Source: Zonotrichia leucophrys gambelii
Taxonomy: Eukaryota > Chordata > Aves > Passeriformes > Passerellidae
DNA length: 64,000 nucleotides
Assembly: GCF_028769735.1 (NCBI RefSeq)
Contig: NC_088175.1
Span: forward strand, 434,001-498,000
Reading direction: 5' to 3'
Below are positions 29,601 to 44,300 of this stretch, piece by piece. The translations under genes were made by a program, and so were the position numbers. Each line of letters begins with the position of its first letter. Positions within the stretch are counted from its first letter, which is position 1. The notes under the pieces were generated by a model. The model was not told the DNA's origin, did not search any database, and saw only the letters and a program-made list of their open reading frames with translations.

Positions 29601-32600
29601 GTAACATTTACACATGCTTAACTACAATCCTCTTCAATGAATGAATGGCAAATGCAAAGTATCAAGTCTGTGTATACAATATGTAATCCCTGAAAAATGA
29701 CAGTGTTCTTAGGATATTTAGAAGATGCAGGGAACGTGCATAAATGTACATTTTATGTACATTCCATTCACCAGTGCTAAAAAATATTTTTAAGGGAGGA
29801 TTTATATATTTGAGCCATGATGTGGTGCAGATCACAGTGGAGATAACATTTCCTACTTGGAGCTTCTTTATGTTGCTGTCTGTCTGTGAAGGAACAATTT
29901 AGCATTGAATAAGATTTAATATTTCTAGGGTAAATCCCTTGACTCTTAAGACTGGGAGGAATGTTTAGGCCAAGGGAATTGTAATCAGGGTGATGCCATG
30001 GGAGTGAGTAGGCCGAGTTCTGTTCCTGGGGAGAGGCAGTAACCACTGGGTGTTCCTGGTGTTAAGCCACTGCTGCAAGGTCTGCTTTTCTATATTTGTG
30101 TGCTAAACTCTGGTCTGTGTTAAACCACAAACTGAGTTACAGATTTCTGTCAAGTTGCTATCTTTTTTCTTATTTTGTTTGTGTTTAAACACAAATACCA
30201 GTACAGTTCACTAATGGATATTTCAGCTGCCTGTTGGAGCCTACAGAACAGAGTGTGTTTATAAATACATGAAACAGTTGCTCTGATTTTTTAACAGCTC
30301 TTCTCGAAAGGTGTTTATATGTGGCTAAAACAACAGAATAAAAACTTCTTGCACTGACAGACAGTTGCAATGAAGTACACTTCTACTGTTTAGAGTGTAA
30401 ACTTTATAGCAGTATGTATCTGTATGTATCAAAAGAGCTTCTAAGAGTGCCAGGAAGGAAAAAGCAAAACTGGCTAACCACGTTTCAATATTGAAATGTA
30501 GAGAAATGCAGTTTACAGAGAGAGCAAAAATTACATTAGCCTCTTCTTTTCATTGCTAGCAGGTTAATTCTCAAAAGTAAAAATATTTTAGTAGATAGAA
30601 AGGTCTCTAAAGTCTTCTAAGATAATAATTTACAAACCAAACAAACTCAAGTGTAGCATAACTTGTATTTTGATAGCTGCAGTTTAAATAAAGCAAAGCA
30701 CTTCAGTGTGCTTGTGGTGATGTGCCACGTGCTGAATTATGTGGGACTGCTCAGATTTGTGATGTTGCTCTCACATTCAGTGCCGTGCTGGATTGTGACC
30801 TAGAGAATGAAATGTGCTCTCATATTTGGGTCTCAGCTGTAACTTGAAGGATTTTCTGTATCTATGTGTGCAATTCATTTTTACTGCCAACTGTCCCTGT
30901 CATCTGAAATTCAAATGGCAGCCTGTATTCTTCTTGACCATATATCATAACAATTTGTCCATTAAGTTCTGTGACATTTTTTCCTTAGAAAATGCTCTAA
31001 AATGCAGTAGCCATGAGAAATGTGTAAGCTGTGCCTGAGCTCTTTGTGTTTGAGGATGAGTTTAAGGAATTCTCCAGCTGTTGAGTAAAACCCAGGCTTT
31101 GGAAAGGAGTGCAGAATATGGAAAAACGTGGGCGGTTAAGCAGCTAGCATTAAATTGTAGGAAAATTTAATGAAGAAAGAATCAGTTGCTGTCAGTAAAT
31201 AATTTTCTAGTTCCCTCAGTCAATTACAGTAAGCATTTGGACAGACCCTTGTTAAAAATCAACTGCTGCTGCTCTCTGTACAAAACCATTCTGAGGCTGC
31301 AGAGCAAGGCCCTGTAAGCTTAGGAAATGGTGGCATTAGCACTGCTTTGGTTTTTGAAGGAGAGGTGAATTCAACATTGTCCTCATTAAGTGACCAGAAT
31401 GTTTAGAGCTGTTTGAAGTGAGAGGAGCAGCTTTAGTGCCTTGTTTACCATGGTAGTGATAGAAGTGAGCTTGGCAATCAGTGTGCCCTCAGGAAAGCTG
31501 CCTCTCCTGAAAGCTTCTGTCTGCAGAAAAGGCTAAGAACAAGGGTTGTTTTTTTTATTTGGTTTATTTTTATGTAGTCTTGGGTGCAAAATCTGTTTTA
31601 TTGCAGCAGTCATCATCTGTCCTTGTTCTTTTAATGAGATAGGAATGCTGGGGACGTGAGGGCAAAATAGCTTTGTAAATAAAAGCTCTGTGTGTGTACA
31701 AATGAGCAAACTCCAGCTTTTCCTAAGCTTTGAGGATTTAACTTCCAGGTCTTAATGTGCTTCTGGCATAGTTTTGATGTCATTTCCTTGCAAGCAAAGC
31801 CAGGTTCCAGCTGTAACTTCAGAACATTTCCTATTTTATTGCCATTTTATTCCCGTGTGTAGTCATCAGGTTTCAATCTCTCCTGTGTGCTGCTTTTCTA
31901 TATCCTCACCAGAACAGTGTTAATGTTGCTGAGATTAGAACCCCACAAATGTTTTCATGTGAAGTGAAGGGTCTGGGAAGTTGCTTGTGCATTATTTCAT
32001 AATATTGAGTGCTTGACTAAACAGGAAGTTTTGGGGCCTCCGTGCAAACATCATCTTCTAATTATTGGGCACACACATACTGGTTGTGTTTTCTCAAAAT
32101 AGTTTATTTTTATTTTACTCCCAAGCTCTGTCTGTATAAACTTTATTTTCACTTGGGTTTCATTCAGCCATATTGTTAAAATAAATTGCTTATAAGACAA
32201 ACCATAAATAATTGGCTGGTGCTTCTTGTTGAAGTTAAAAGATCTGAAGTTTGAAAGCTTTAAATAATTAGTTTTTAAAAGGAGCAGTGACATTGGTGAG
32301 CAACTAGAAACACACAGAGGAGAAATTAAGGAGCAGATAGAGGAATGATTCCACGTGTTCAGTTTTCTTGAACTATTTAGGACTGTATTAAATTGTTAAT
32401 TTAACTAAATTGTTAAGATGTTTGTGGTGGGGTTATCAGTGAAACCATACAGCAGAGGGATGGTGGGGTTCTGTAAGAATTTGTTCACATTGCCACAGGC
32501 AACAAACAATATCAACTGTAAAAATATGGCAGTTTCCTGACTGAGAGTGACTGTGTGAGTATAATTTTTCCCCATATTTCAGGAATAGTTCAATTAATGC

Positions 32601-35600
32601 AGTTGCTGTTTTACTGATTTTAAAATTGTAATTCGAGCCTCCCTTTGTCTTTGAAGTTTCAGCAAATAATCCCATTGGGACCTTTTTCCATGGAGCATCT
32701 TTTTCCTGGTTTATTTTAACATTTAGCTAAAACACTGACAAAGACAAAGTGGCAGCAGCTTGGCTTCAGGTGCATTTGAACAACCAGAACAGTTGTGGGC
32801 AAAACCCACTCGGCTCCAGAGGCTCTTTACCCAAAATCTTCACTCTTTTGGGTAGGGGCAGAATGGCTTAGGACTCCCCAGTTGTCTTGATTTTTTTGAA
32901 TAGGTTTAGTTGAACTTGATAAAAAAAAAGTAAATGCTTTTTGTTTGGTTAGGTTTGGTTTTTCTCCTTTGACACAGAAATGGCAGTGGAATTACGTGAG
33001 CTTTCTTCCAAAAAAAACCATTCCTCTGTGAATCTTTAACTTTCTTTTTGTGGCAGGTATTGTTTGCTTGGTAAAACTGACAGTGAATGAAGATATTGAG
33101 GCTTCAAGCTGTAAATAAGAGTTTAAAGAAAGGCAATTTAGAGAAAATAAGGATTTTAGCTATTATTTAAATAATTTAATATGTTCAGATTTGTTAAATT
33201 CTTGCACTCTGAGTGGCTTGTACCCAAGTAGGAATTTTCACTTAGGCCCACAATGTTTAGGAGTGGGGAAATGATCTGCAGTGATGAGAAATGACAGTGG
33301 CAGAGCCCTCGTGGTATATTACAAATACTGGAAAAAATTGTAATTCAACTTTCATAACTTACTGTAGCTCCATTCTTGTGGGTTGTCCCTTTCTGTTTCC
33401 TTTTCAGCCATGTTTTCTTTGTGGTGGAGCTGTTGCTGTGTGCAGCTCTGTTGGAAAGGCTGCCTAGAATCCTTCAATTCACTAGCTTGCCTTGCTCTTT
33501 CAAAAAATTTGAATCTTACTGCATCTCATTGATACATAAACTGAGGCAAGGTCTTTCTTTCTCCCAAATTCTGTCTGCACAGACTGCAGCTTCCTTGGAT
33601 CTTCCAGTTCTTTTTTTTTTCTGTTGTTTCAATGGAGCTCTGGATTTTGGCTGGAGCCTGCAGGAATTTCTGCGCTGTTAACAAAGCGCTTGTCTGAGCT
33701 TTTTGTCTAAAATGGGTGCCTTTTGTTTATTTTCCAACACTTCTAAGTAAGAAATCTTTGGAAAATGAAGTATAACCAGCAAGGTGCTGAACTCAGCAGC
33801 AGCATGGACGTGTTTTCTGCTTGTTAATGCTTTCAAGCAAGGACTTTGGTGTTTTCATTCTCATGCTGCTCAGACAGCAGCACATGAATTTATGCAGAGC
33901 TACCTCATTGATTTTCATAGTTCTTGTTAGTGCCATTTTGGTTGTCTCCATAGTTTTTCATAGTGATTGGGCTGCTCATACTTTGATGCTGCTGTGGTTT
34001 TTTTATACCTTCCCACTTCTAATTTGTAGTACAGATGTTTAGAAAGAAGCAAGAATTCTGTCTGGGCCAAGAAATATTTAATCATGTTCTGAGGGTGCCA
34101 GTCCTGTTAGTGGATGGATCCTGATGAGTGACTGGCACCCATGGGTGCTGCTTGTATCTCCTCTCACAATCAGTGCAGTGAATTTTCATTCCCAGCAGTG
34201 CCTTTGGTGATTCTGGAAGGAACTTTCCATAACTGCCCAGATTTCAAAATTAAAGAATTCTTGAAATGACGTCACCATCTTTGAAACTTCTGAAGGAACA
34301 ATTTGTTAGAGGTGAATTATCTATTTCAATGTCCAAGGCTTCCTTTTGCAGAAATCAGATTACACATGTCTCTGCTGGAGAGAGTTTGAACCTCAGCCAA
34401 AATACACTCAATATTGAGAAGCTTCTCATTTAACCTTGGAACAGGTTTAGTTGTCTGCAGGAAAGGTAGGTAGGTAGGAGCAGAAAATAATGTTTGAAGA
34501 AGAAGCTGAAACATGTTGTTGGAGGGAGGGTGTTAACTTAGAAATGGTTCCCTTCTGTGTTCCAGAAGGCTTTAATGATCCTCTCCTAAATCCTACCTGC
34601 CCTGCCATACACACCACGTGGCAGCAAATATTTTGCTGCTTAGTACAGGGAGGCATTTGGAAAGGCTGTCAGCTCCTAGCAAGGAGAAGGGATTTTAAAC
34701 AGAAGTTTTAAAAAAATCAACTCCCCAAACAACTTAGCTCAGTGAAATGGCAGAGCCTGTAGCAGCTATTAAGAGATCAGAGCTCATAGGTGTTGGTATC
34801 AGAGGTGCTGTGATTTAGTATTTTCTGCTGTGCTGAGAAGTTGTAACAGCCGTCACTGTTGCATATTAATTACCAGGAGAGAGGGAGGGTGAGTTGGGGA
34901 AATTTGGAGCAGTTCATACTTTCCTTCATACAGAGTTATTAACTTACTTCCTCTGATGTTTTGGTTTTTGTTGGTTTTTTTTTTTTTAGTCTGCCACAAG
35001 CCATACCTCCTACATCTGTTCTAAACCAAAAGTTCTTCATGTTACTAGAAATTTTCTTACCCATGTGAGTAGTTTATGTTCTTCCTTTTACAGTTGTCTT
35101 ACTGAAGTAGAACACATACTACAGTTGGATCCCCAAGAAACAAATGTTCTGGTGAGGAAGTGGTGGGTTAGTCTGTGTTTATTGAAATAGCCCCAGCTCT
35201 GTATTTCATTTCTTTTACTTCTTTTACATAAACAGTTCATGTCTCCTAGCTGCCATATATTTCTGTGTCTGAAAGTACACATTCAGAAACATCAACTGTG
35301 ATTTTTTGGTGTTTTATTGATGTTTCAAAAACTGTGAGTGCCAGAACTCAGTCATATAGCCTCCAATAGCTTTTAAATAGTTTCATTGGCAAGGAGCTTT
35401 TTCATGACTTCATTCAGCCCATGACTGTGGTGTAATTATGTCTCCTCATCTGCGTGTTCTGTTTTATTTTAGTCATTCTTCCGATCCCTGGGATGTTCTC
35501 TGACATGTTGTTTGTTAAAATTAATTGATTTGGGGCATCCAGTGTGTACTGTCAGTTTTTCATTCAGGAGGCTGTAACTTGTGAAAATGTTTCCATGTTT

Positions 35601-38600
35601 GCACCATTACATGCTGTCTGCTACTGCATCCAGGCAGAGGGAACAGTGCAGCAGACCAGGCTGCAGTTGAAGTGAACAAATGCCCTTTTTCTAGTCTGTG
35701 TAATTTGGTGACTTGCTCTGTGTCCTGTAGTTCAAGCAAAGGTTGTAATCTTTCTTTGTGCTCCTCATTACAGCACACAGGGTGTAATGTCACTGAGAAT
35801 TATTCCAGGAAATTGGAGTGTGGGGGTATTTCTCAGCTTAGTTACAACAAGTGCCTGTGACTTCAGTGTGGTTCATGTAAGCAGCTTATCCTAGTGGAAG
35901 GAATACAGCTTGGACATTGTTTAAAAAGGATTATTAATTTACATATTGTTCAAGTGAAAGTTTCAGATGGGGGTGGTTAGTTTGCTGGGACAAAATGATC
36001 AAATCTTTGTCCAAATTCCTTGGAGAAATAAATTTGTATTTCTGTAGGGGTATGTGGAATTGCATTAGCTGTCCTTTGTGAACAATTTAGGGCTTATGTT
36101 CATTTGAACCTTCAGGCAAATGAACAAACAAATAGCAAACCAGTAAAATTTATTTTCCTGTGTAGCAGAAAGCATTGCAGTTGTGCTGCCTGGATAGCAC
36201 AATTTGAGGAACAAATGAAGGGGCAAAGAGATTTCATGCATTCCAGTGGTGTATCTGTGGTTGTCCCTGGTTCTCCATGGCCTGGGATACTAATTACCCT
36301 CCTTTTTCTTTGCCACTCTGTTCTTCAGCTACATCTACTTTCAAGGAGTTTAGTACTGACTCTTTGGCATGCTCCATTCATTATTTCAGTTCTCTTTCTA
36401 ATGCTGCAGTCCTCTGAATTTTTGCACTCTTGTGTTTTATCCAAGAACTTGTTATTTGTGTTGATTTTTCTAGGTTGTGTACAGTATTCTTAATTTCTGT
36501 CTGCAAACTTCAACTTGAGTTTTCTGTGCACTTGCTGGAGAGGCTGCCCTTCAGTTTGACCTCCACAAAATCAGTGGTTCAGAAATTGGGGTTAAAATGC
36601 ACTTGGAGATGCAGAAATGCACTCCCTGCACATTCATTTCTGTTCACAGGGGTCCATTTTCACATCTAGTTTTGTTCACATGCCTCTCTCTTCTTCAGAG
36701 CCAAAATCCAGAAATTTTGACTGCAGAAAGTTCTTATTTAGGACCTAAAACTAATGGAAGTCACTGATTTGGAAAGGATGATCCACGAATCATCTTAGAT
36801 TAAAATTGAGGCTTGTTGGCTGATGGCTGTGCAGTTGTAGCATGAGATGTGTGAGAGCCGCCATTTATGAGGAAAATGTTGCACCTCTGACCCTTTTACA
36901 AGGCATCACCCTTAAAACACTGTTCAGAATGCTCCTGCTTTAAGGAAAAAAAAAAAAAAAGATTGTGTATTTTGCCACTAAACTTCACGATTAAAGTGCC
37001 TTTTCTCTTACTTTGCCTTTAATAGGAAGAATGTCTGTCCCTTCAGTACATATGAGCATCATTCATGCCTTCCAAAAGTTGAGGCTTCCAGGGTAGAGGA
37101 CTGGTTCTGTTTCCTGCCATGAGGCTGCAGTTTTCTGGCATGATTATAGAAATGTGTGACTGGATTAAGAGAGTAAAATTCTTTGGGGGATAAAGATCAT
37201 AAAATGAGGGCTCTTCTTAAGAAAGATGACTAAAGACATGAAGAGAGGCTGAGTTAAGCCATGTTCAGGATCTCTTTTATGTATTGCATGCAGTCTGTTC
37301 TGTGTCTTTGCATAACAAAGTCATGCTGGAACTTGGGCACTTGCACTGCTATAGGTTAATCAGATTTGCATGCAGAGTTATGTGCTTAACCAAAGGTGTC
37401 ATTCCAGCTCAGTCACTGGAGTGCACAAAGCACCTCATCAAAGAATGACAAATGTGCTCATAATTTAGGTGGACACCGGTGTGTGAAAGATATTTCCATA
37501 GATATGAACTCAAAACCAGCTCTAAAAGGTATTTTAGTAGGTAGGAGGCATGGCTTTCTTATGTCAGCATTTCTCTGTGTGTCCTTCCCTTCTTGTAAAA
37601 CTAAAATTCTTTTTGTTCATAGCTAAGACTCTTGAAATTCTTCAGGTTTTCACTGCACATTGAGGATATGGGGGGAGAAGTAGCAGGTAATCTCCAATTC
37701 ATCGCAATTCACAGATGGTTCAGTTTTAACTGACTGAATTTTTTCTGAATGAGAATTGGAATTCTGGGAAAAAACCTAAAGATCTGGCACATTCATCCTG
37801 TCCACAAGTAAGCAATGCTTTTTTTGCAGATACAGTGAGGATTTTGAAAACCTGGCCTACTCTCCTGCAGGTTTAGATTGCTCTTCTGGTAAAAGTCTGG
37901 TTGGCTGGAATATGGCAGGGAAGACAAGTGCAGTCTGTTATTGCAGTTTTCAGAGGGGGATCACTTCCTGCTCTGGGCAGCTTCTGAAGGAGTTGTTCCA
38001 TGGCCAAAATGTGGTTTTTCCTTTTGCCCAGCTCTATTCTCATCCATGGTGGGCAGTTCTCACCCCTGAAGAATCCTGGATCAACATCTCATCTATAAAG
38101 TTTAGCTTCAAAGACCACCAGCTCTTAGGGTTCATTCTGGGAAGGGATAAGGTAATTTGGTATTTAAATGGACAGGGATTTGTTAATTTAGAAGGTGTGC
38201 TGGCAGTTCTGTAGTTGTTAGAACTTCACACAGACTGTCTGTAAGTATTTCTAATTTACATTATAAACTACTGAGCAGGACAAGCAGTTTACAAAGCACA
38301 GCTCTGAATGTTGTGTGCATACTAAGGTGAGAGATTAGAAGAAAAATGGCCCTTTTTAGTCCAGATTTTGACAGTGTTTGTGGTCAGTATAACTGTACCC
38401 TGCTCTTAATGTTTTCCTGTTTTATTTTAAATAAAACAATGTCAAATACTTCAGAGAATTATATTGGCCAGGGCAGTTTCTGCCTTTTGAGCTCTAAATT
38501 AAGGTGAAAAAGTTGAATATCTGCATTCTGTTTAATGATCTCCTCAACAAAGACAACATTCAGTGTTAAACTCTGCTCCTATCCTAAAATGAACAAAAAG

Positions 38601-40518
38601 TGTTATTCAGCAAAATATTACCCACAGGATTTATAGCAGCATTCTGTAATTATTTTGATCACTCTGACTTCACTAGAGTTGCATGTGAAGATAAAAAAGT
38701 CTTAAGTCGTATTTTTTTCCTAGCAACTGCAGTAATGTGAACCTCCTGCATGTGCTTGGGACAGCACACACGGTGCACCCTCTGTTTTGTTGGTTAGTTA
38801 CAGCTTGCTTGGCCATCAGTATTTTGTGTTCACTTGAGGAGAGGCAGAACTCCAGAGCAGGCTTTGGGGTGAGGGCAGGCAGAGCTGAATCGCTGCTGCC
38901 ATCCCCCTGCAGCTGAAGTGTGTGTTTTGGTTTTGTTAGCAAAGCATGGGAGCCAAAGAGTGCAGAACCAGTCCCCGTGCCTCACATTTGAATCACTGTT
39001 GTGGTGAGATCAAATATAAACATTTCTGGACTGTTTATTTGAACACAGATGTTTCAGAAAGGTTGACAGTGGCTGGAAGAGACAGTGTGAAGAGCTTTGT
39101 TGGATATATGGTGTCATTAATGGCTGGTGATGTATTGCAGTAAAAGCATGCTATAAAAATGTGATGTTGTCACTTAAAAAAATGGTCAAATATATTCCAT
39201 GGTCAAGCTAAATATTTCTGAAACCTCTGGTGTACTGATTTTTCTGCTAGTGCAGCTGTTAGTTGGGCCTCAGGTAAAAATCTGGTTTTGAGGTTCTTTT
39301 CACAGCTAATTTTTGTCCACAGTCTTCAAACAGAAAAGCTCATAGTTTTGTTCCATTACTTTGTATTGTATAACAGTGATTTGCAGGCTCTTTGATTCTT
39401 CCCAAGGCATAATTTGCAAGTATGTAAAATGTGTGACCTATTTTGTATGATTTTTTAATAATGAATGCACAAATAAAGCAATGTGGATTAGAAGGGTGGG
39501 TTGGATGGTTAGGGTGTGAAAACCATGAAGATAAACCAGTCAGTTTACACTGCCTGCAAATATCACTTATTCTCTTAAGCATGAATATTTGCTGCATCAC
39601 ATCCCAGTGAGGAAAGGGTGTGCAGTGTATGGGTCTGGCTTGAATCTTGATTCACGCAAGAATATACAATAGATGTGATTTTATTTCCACCCAGATTTCC
39701 TCAGATTTGTCAGGGCCAGTTGTCTTTCAGTGAAGCATGAATACATGAGGGTTTTAAGTAAATCTGCAGCACAGACATCTGAGAAGCTGCTGCGTAATTT
39801 AACCGAAAATCTAAGGATGAGCTTTCACAAGATGGCTGAGCCAAACTAATGGCTTGCTGCTGCCTAAAGGGACAGCTGCTCTGTTCCTTCCCAGTCCTGC
39901 TGCTAGTTTATCCAGTGCTGCTTTTTCCTTTATGCAGACTCTGGCATCCTCTTGGTCATTCTTATCATTGATCTGTTTGAAAAAAGCCAAATAACAACCG
40001 AACTCAAAAACCCCTGAAATCCCCATCTTAAAAAAAAACCACCTAATAATTTTGCTTTCATTTTCCCATCACTACCAGAAAAGCAGTGTTAGCAGGAATT
40101 TGTGGCCAGCAGGTAGGGATCTAGGGAATGCCAGTGTCCTAGAAACATTGAACTCTTTCATGGCTCAGTAGTTGCAGGGAGCAGCCATTCAGATGTGTGC
40201 CAGTTAACAAGTCCTCTTTGAAACTGGTTTCATACACAGTTCTATCAGAGGCTTTTGTCAGAACCATGAATGACAGTGAACATGAATTTTTCAAGTAAAA
40301 CAGCTGAAAATACAAAAATATGAAAAGTGCATTCAGCTAGTAGTAGTGTCCTTGTTTAAATTAGATGAAAGCAATGCAAATTTGACTGGAGACACAGAAA
40401 ATTCAGCTTTACAGCTGTGTACTTCGGGCATCTTACTTGTACCATTATTTAATATCTTCCAGCAGGATTTTTAAGAAACATCTTAATAATCCTTTTTTTT
40501 TTTTTTTTCTCTTTGTAG
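26667..40518 (+). other. PPM1A: PPM1A intron 1 (13.9 kb)
   Basis: Donor GTAAGT at 26,667; acceptor TTTTTTTCTCTTTGTAG ending 40,518, with a long T tract from about 40,492. The interior is AT-rich unique sequence with homopolymer runs (for example T near 28,765, A near 36,945) and no clear CR1 or LTR copy, in contrast with the repeat-laden DNA upstream of the promoter. No open frame inside resembles a known protein. Confidence 0.75.
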
Positions 40519-40536
40519 AACTGAAGGAAGGTCACC

Positions 40537-41370
40537 ATGGGAGCATTTTTAGACAAGCCAAAGATGGAGAAGCATAACGCGCAGGGGCAGGGGAACGGGC
40601 TGCGCTACGGCCTGAGCAGCATGCAGGGCTGGCGCGTGGAGATGGAGGACGCGCACACGGCTGTGATCGGTTTGCCAAACGGACTCGACGGATGGTCCTT
40701 CTTTGCTGTCTATGATGGGCACGCTGGATCCCAGGTTGCCAAGTACTGCTGTGAGCATTTATTAGATCACATCACGAGCAACCAGGATTTTAAAGGGCCA
40801 GATGGGCCACCATCTGTGGAAAGTGTAAAGAGCGGCATCAGAACAGGTTTTCTGCAAATTGACGAACACATGAGAGTCATCTCTGAGAAGAAGCATGGCG
40901 CAGACAGAAGTGGGTCAACAGCTGTGGGTGTCATGATTTCTCCCCAACACACGTACTTCATCAACTGTGGAGACTCGAGAGGGTTGCTCTGTCGAAACAG
41001 GAAGGTTCACTTCTTCACACAGGATCACAAACCAAGCAACCCTCTGGAGAAGGAGCGGATCCAGAACGCAGGCGGCTCCGTCATGATTCAGCGTGTGAAC
41101 GGCTCCCTTGCTGTTTCAAGGGCACTTGGGGACTTTGATTACAAATGTGTCCATGGGAAAGGTCCAACAGAACAGCTGGTCTCACCCGAGCCTGAAGTGT
41201 ATGAAATTGAGAGATCAGAAGAAGATGATCAGTTCATCATCCTGGCGTGCGACGGGATCTGGGATGTTATGGGAAATGAAGAGCTGTGTGACTTTGTAAG
41301 ATCCAGACTTGAAGTCACTGATGACCTTGAGAAAGTTTGCAATGAGATAGTTGACACCTGCTTGTACAAG
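40537..41370 (+). CDS. PPM1A: PPM1A coding exon 2 (residues 1-278)
   Basis: The exon begins at 40,519; 18 nt of 5' UTR precede ATG 40,537 in a strong Kozak context (GTCACCATGG). It is open for 278 codons and ends TGC TTG TAC AAG at the donor AAG|GTAGCC, phase 0. It carries most of the catalytic domain, including Arg33, Asp60 and Asp239, but not Asp282. Reading through the donor would add 14 residues and stop at 41,413-41,415. Confidence 0.98.
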
Positions 41371-44300
41371 GTAGCCAGACTTGAGAGAAGGAGTTTACTG
41401 TGCTTTCCCTATTAGAAGTTTATGAGCAAGCTAATAATAACTTTGCTTCCAGTCTATAAATATTCAATGGTTTATGGTAACATGACTTTGACAGTGATGA
41501 CCATGTATCCACAGAAGTGGTGATAGAGGGGGAATGAACACACAATAGAAACAATGTTTTTCTGGGTGGTTTTGGTTAATTAAGAGGTTATAATCATGTA
41601 CAGATACGCTGTGATCACTGGAAAACTAGAAGCTAATGGGAATTTATGGGCAAGCTAAAGACAATAACTGCCCTTTTTTGTTTCATAATGTACTTTACAA
41701 AACCTCAACTCTTAATCAGGCTAGAGAGTGTATTTCCCCTTCCTAATCTTCCCCTGCTTTCTTGGGCACATAGTATTAACATTACTGTCATATTTACATC
41801 AAGATAAATGCAGAATCAGTGAACCTTGACTTCGTATTTTGAAGGCTTGGCTTCCTAAGTTAGTTTTAGTTTTGATTTAATTACTGTATTTCCTACTCCC
41901 TGTTGTGTGATACAGCTCTGAAACCAGCTCTTGTAGATGGGGACTATTTGGTTTAACACAACTATGTAACTTTGTGTCCATTAACTTCTACTTTGTCTTA
42001 ATAAGTTGCAGCGTGATGCAATTACTGAGTTTCATAGCTTGATACTTATTTTGCAAAGGCAAACTGACAGTCATAAAGAAAAAAAGCCAACTTTTTTCTA
42101 GAGAAGCAAGACAGCATCCCTGCTCTTCCCACATGGCTAACAGGATCATTGTTTCCCATATGAAAAATTAAAATTGCTTTCCAACACCTTGGCAGATTGA
42201 TAATGGTTATATTTTTGGTTAATATTTTCCTTTGACAATCCTAAAAGCAAATACCAGGAAGGGAACAGTGGCTTGTGGATGCTGTAAGCTTTGCAGGAGC
42301 CAACTGTCAGCACCTCCCCATACCCATATACTGTAGTTTTTGCACATTGGCTTGTTCTTGATCTTGCTGACATCACTGGAGTTAATTAGTGTTAAAAGTT
42401 AAGCCTGTGGATGCATATTTGTAGGTCAAAGCACAAGGGTATTGTAAGTAAACCAAACACTTACTTTGCATAAGCAGAATGTGTTTGTATTTTTAAATAT
42501 TCAAGTATTTGGGGTCCTTTATTTGAAGTTTTAAATGTAAATATTTTTTTGCAAAGATCTGAGTACCTTACAGCTGGTTTTCTAACAAATTCTGTCACTT
42601 GCAACTTTTCATGTTTTAAATGAAAAGATGAAGGAAAAACCTAATAGCTGTGATTTTAGTCATGGTTTTGTTCACCCATTCAGCTGTTTTCCCAAAATGA
42701 TTGGATGGCACTTAAAACAAGATGGAACACAACTTTGTAATTATACATCACTCATTACTAATGTCAGTTTTTAAATGACAGTGGGGTGTCTGTAACTGCC
42801 TCCCTGTAGTCTTCAAAACATAAAAATGGAAAAAACAATGACTGAGGAGTTGTACCAAATGAATGGGCCTGGAATTCTCTAAGGGGTACAGGGAGATGAA
42901 TTCTAATGATAACATTAATCCATAACAGTGAAAGTTGGATTCTGATACCATATGATGTGTGAATTTCTGTATTTAAAATGCTTTGATGTGTGTTTAGCCT
43001 GGTGTGTATACATTTCTCAAATCATTTTTTCTTTTCCACCAGGGAAGTCGAGACAACATGAGTGTGATATTGATCTGTTTTCCGAATGCACCAAAGGTAT
43101 CACCAGAGGCGGTGAAAAGAGAGGCAGAGTTGGACAAGTACCTGGAAAGCAGAGTAGAAGGTGGATCATTTAAAAAAAAATAAGTAACTTTGTTTCTAAA
43201 CAGACCCCTGGCCCCCTTCCCCTTCCAACAATTAAACCCTTAACACATACAGGCTTTTTAATAGACCTTCAAGTGCCATTGGCCATCCTGTGTACCTCTG
43301 AAAAAGGCACTCTGTATATCCTCAAAAAGTTCTGCCATGAAAGTGCAGCAGCCTGTAGCCCTGAAAATGATTCAGGATGGCAGAGAATTCATTTATGCCC
43401 AGTGTTCTTCCTGAGTCTGTTGACAGCACTAACTGCAGACCAGTGAATCCTGGTTCCTGTCACATGGAGTTAAAGAAAATAATCAGAATATCTTACAAAG
43501 TGTCTGTGAAGATGATAATTTGAGTGCCATTTATAGTTAAGTACAAATCAGTTAGCTGTAATATTTTATTATCCAATAATAGTAGGTTTACTACTCAATT
43601 ACTATTATCTTTAAGCACCTGCTTACATATTTACTTATTTGAAAGTACATCAGAAATTTGTCAAAACTAATCTTTAAGCATTTGTGACAAACAAAAGCTG
43701 GGAACTCATCTTGATAATAACTTAAAAAAATTTTTTAAACTTTAAATCAAAACTGTGAGTCTGGGGCTTTTTGGATCACATAAAAATGGTATTTGAAATC
43801 AAGTAGATTCAAATAATTTCTGATTAAAACTGCATTTATAGTGCCTTTTGATATTTAAAACCAACTACATCTTGGAGTTTGTTTCTGAAATCTAAGACAT
43901 GCTGTATGCATTATTTGCATAGGTTCGGTCTATTTTTGAAGTGGACTCCTCTGTATGTTAAAGTCTAGTTATGTGTGTGTATCCTTCCAAGAATCCTTAA
44001 TAGCACACAGGGCACGAGAGGCAGAGCTCTCCACAGTGGTCAGTAAGTTAGAGGAGTACATTATGCACTTTTTTCCTCCTTAACTTGCATGATGGTAACA
44101 CAGTGCAGCTCCAGAAATTTCACAGAGAACTTGCCTGCATGGGAATTTTGCGCTCAGACAAATCCATGTGCAGTTTTTACAGCACTTACAACCTGTGTAG
44201 GTGCTCCTGCAGAAAGTACCACGTTTTTCCAAGGTCTCACTTGCCAGCTCTTAGCAAACTGCATCTGTTCTGCCCCTGAACAAATGCCCAGGCAGACATT

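Noticed and set aside
33376..33681. 101-codon hydrophobic frame in PPM1A intron 1
   Set aside because: T-rich intronic DNA gives Phe/Leu/Ser-rich frames by chance; no recognisable family and no promoter or splice support.
40549..40758. Minus-strand frames opposite PPM1A exon 2
   Set aside because: Shadows of the real plus-strand coding exon.
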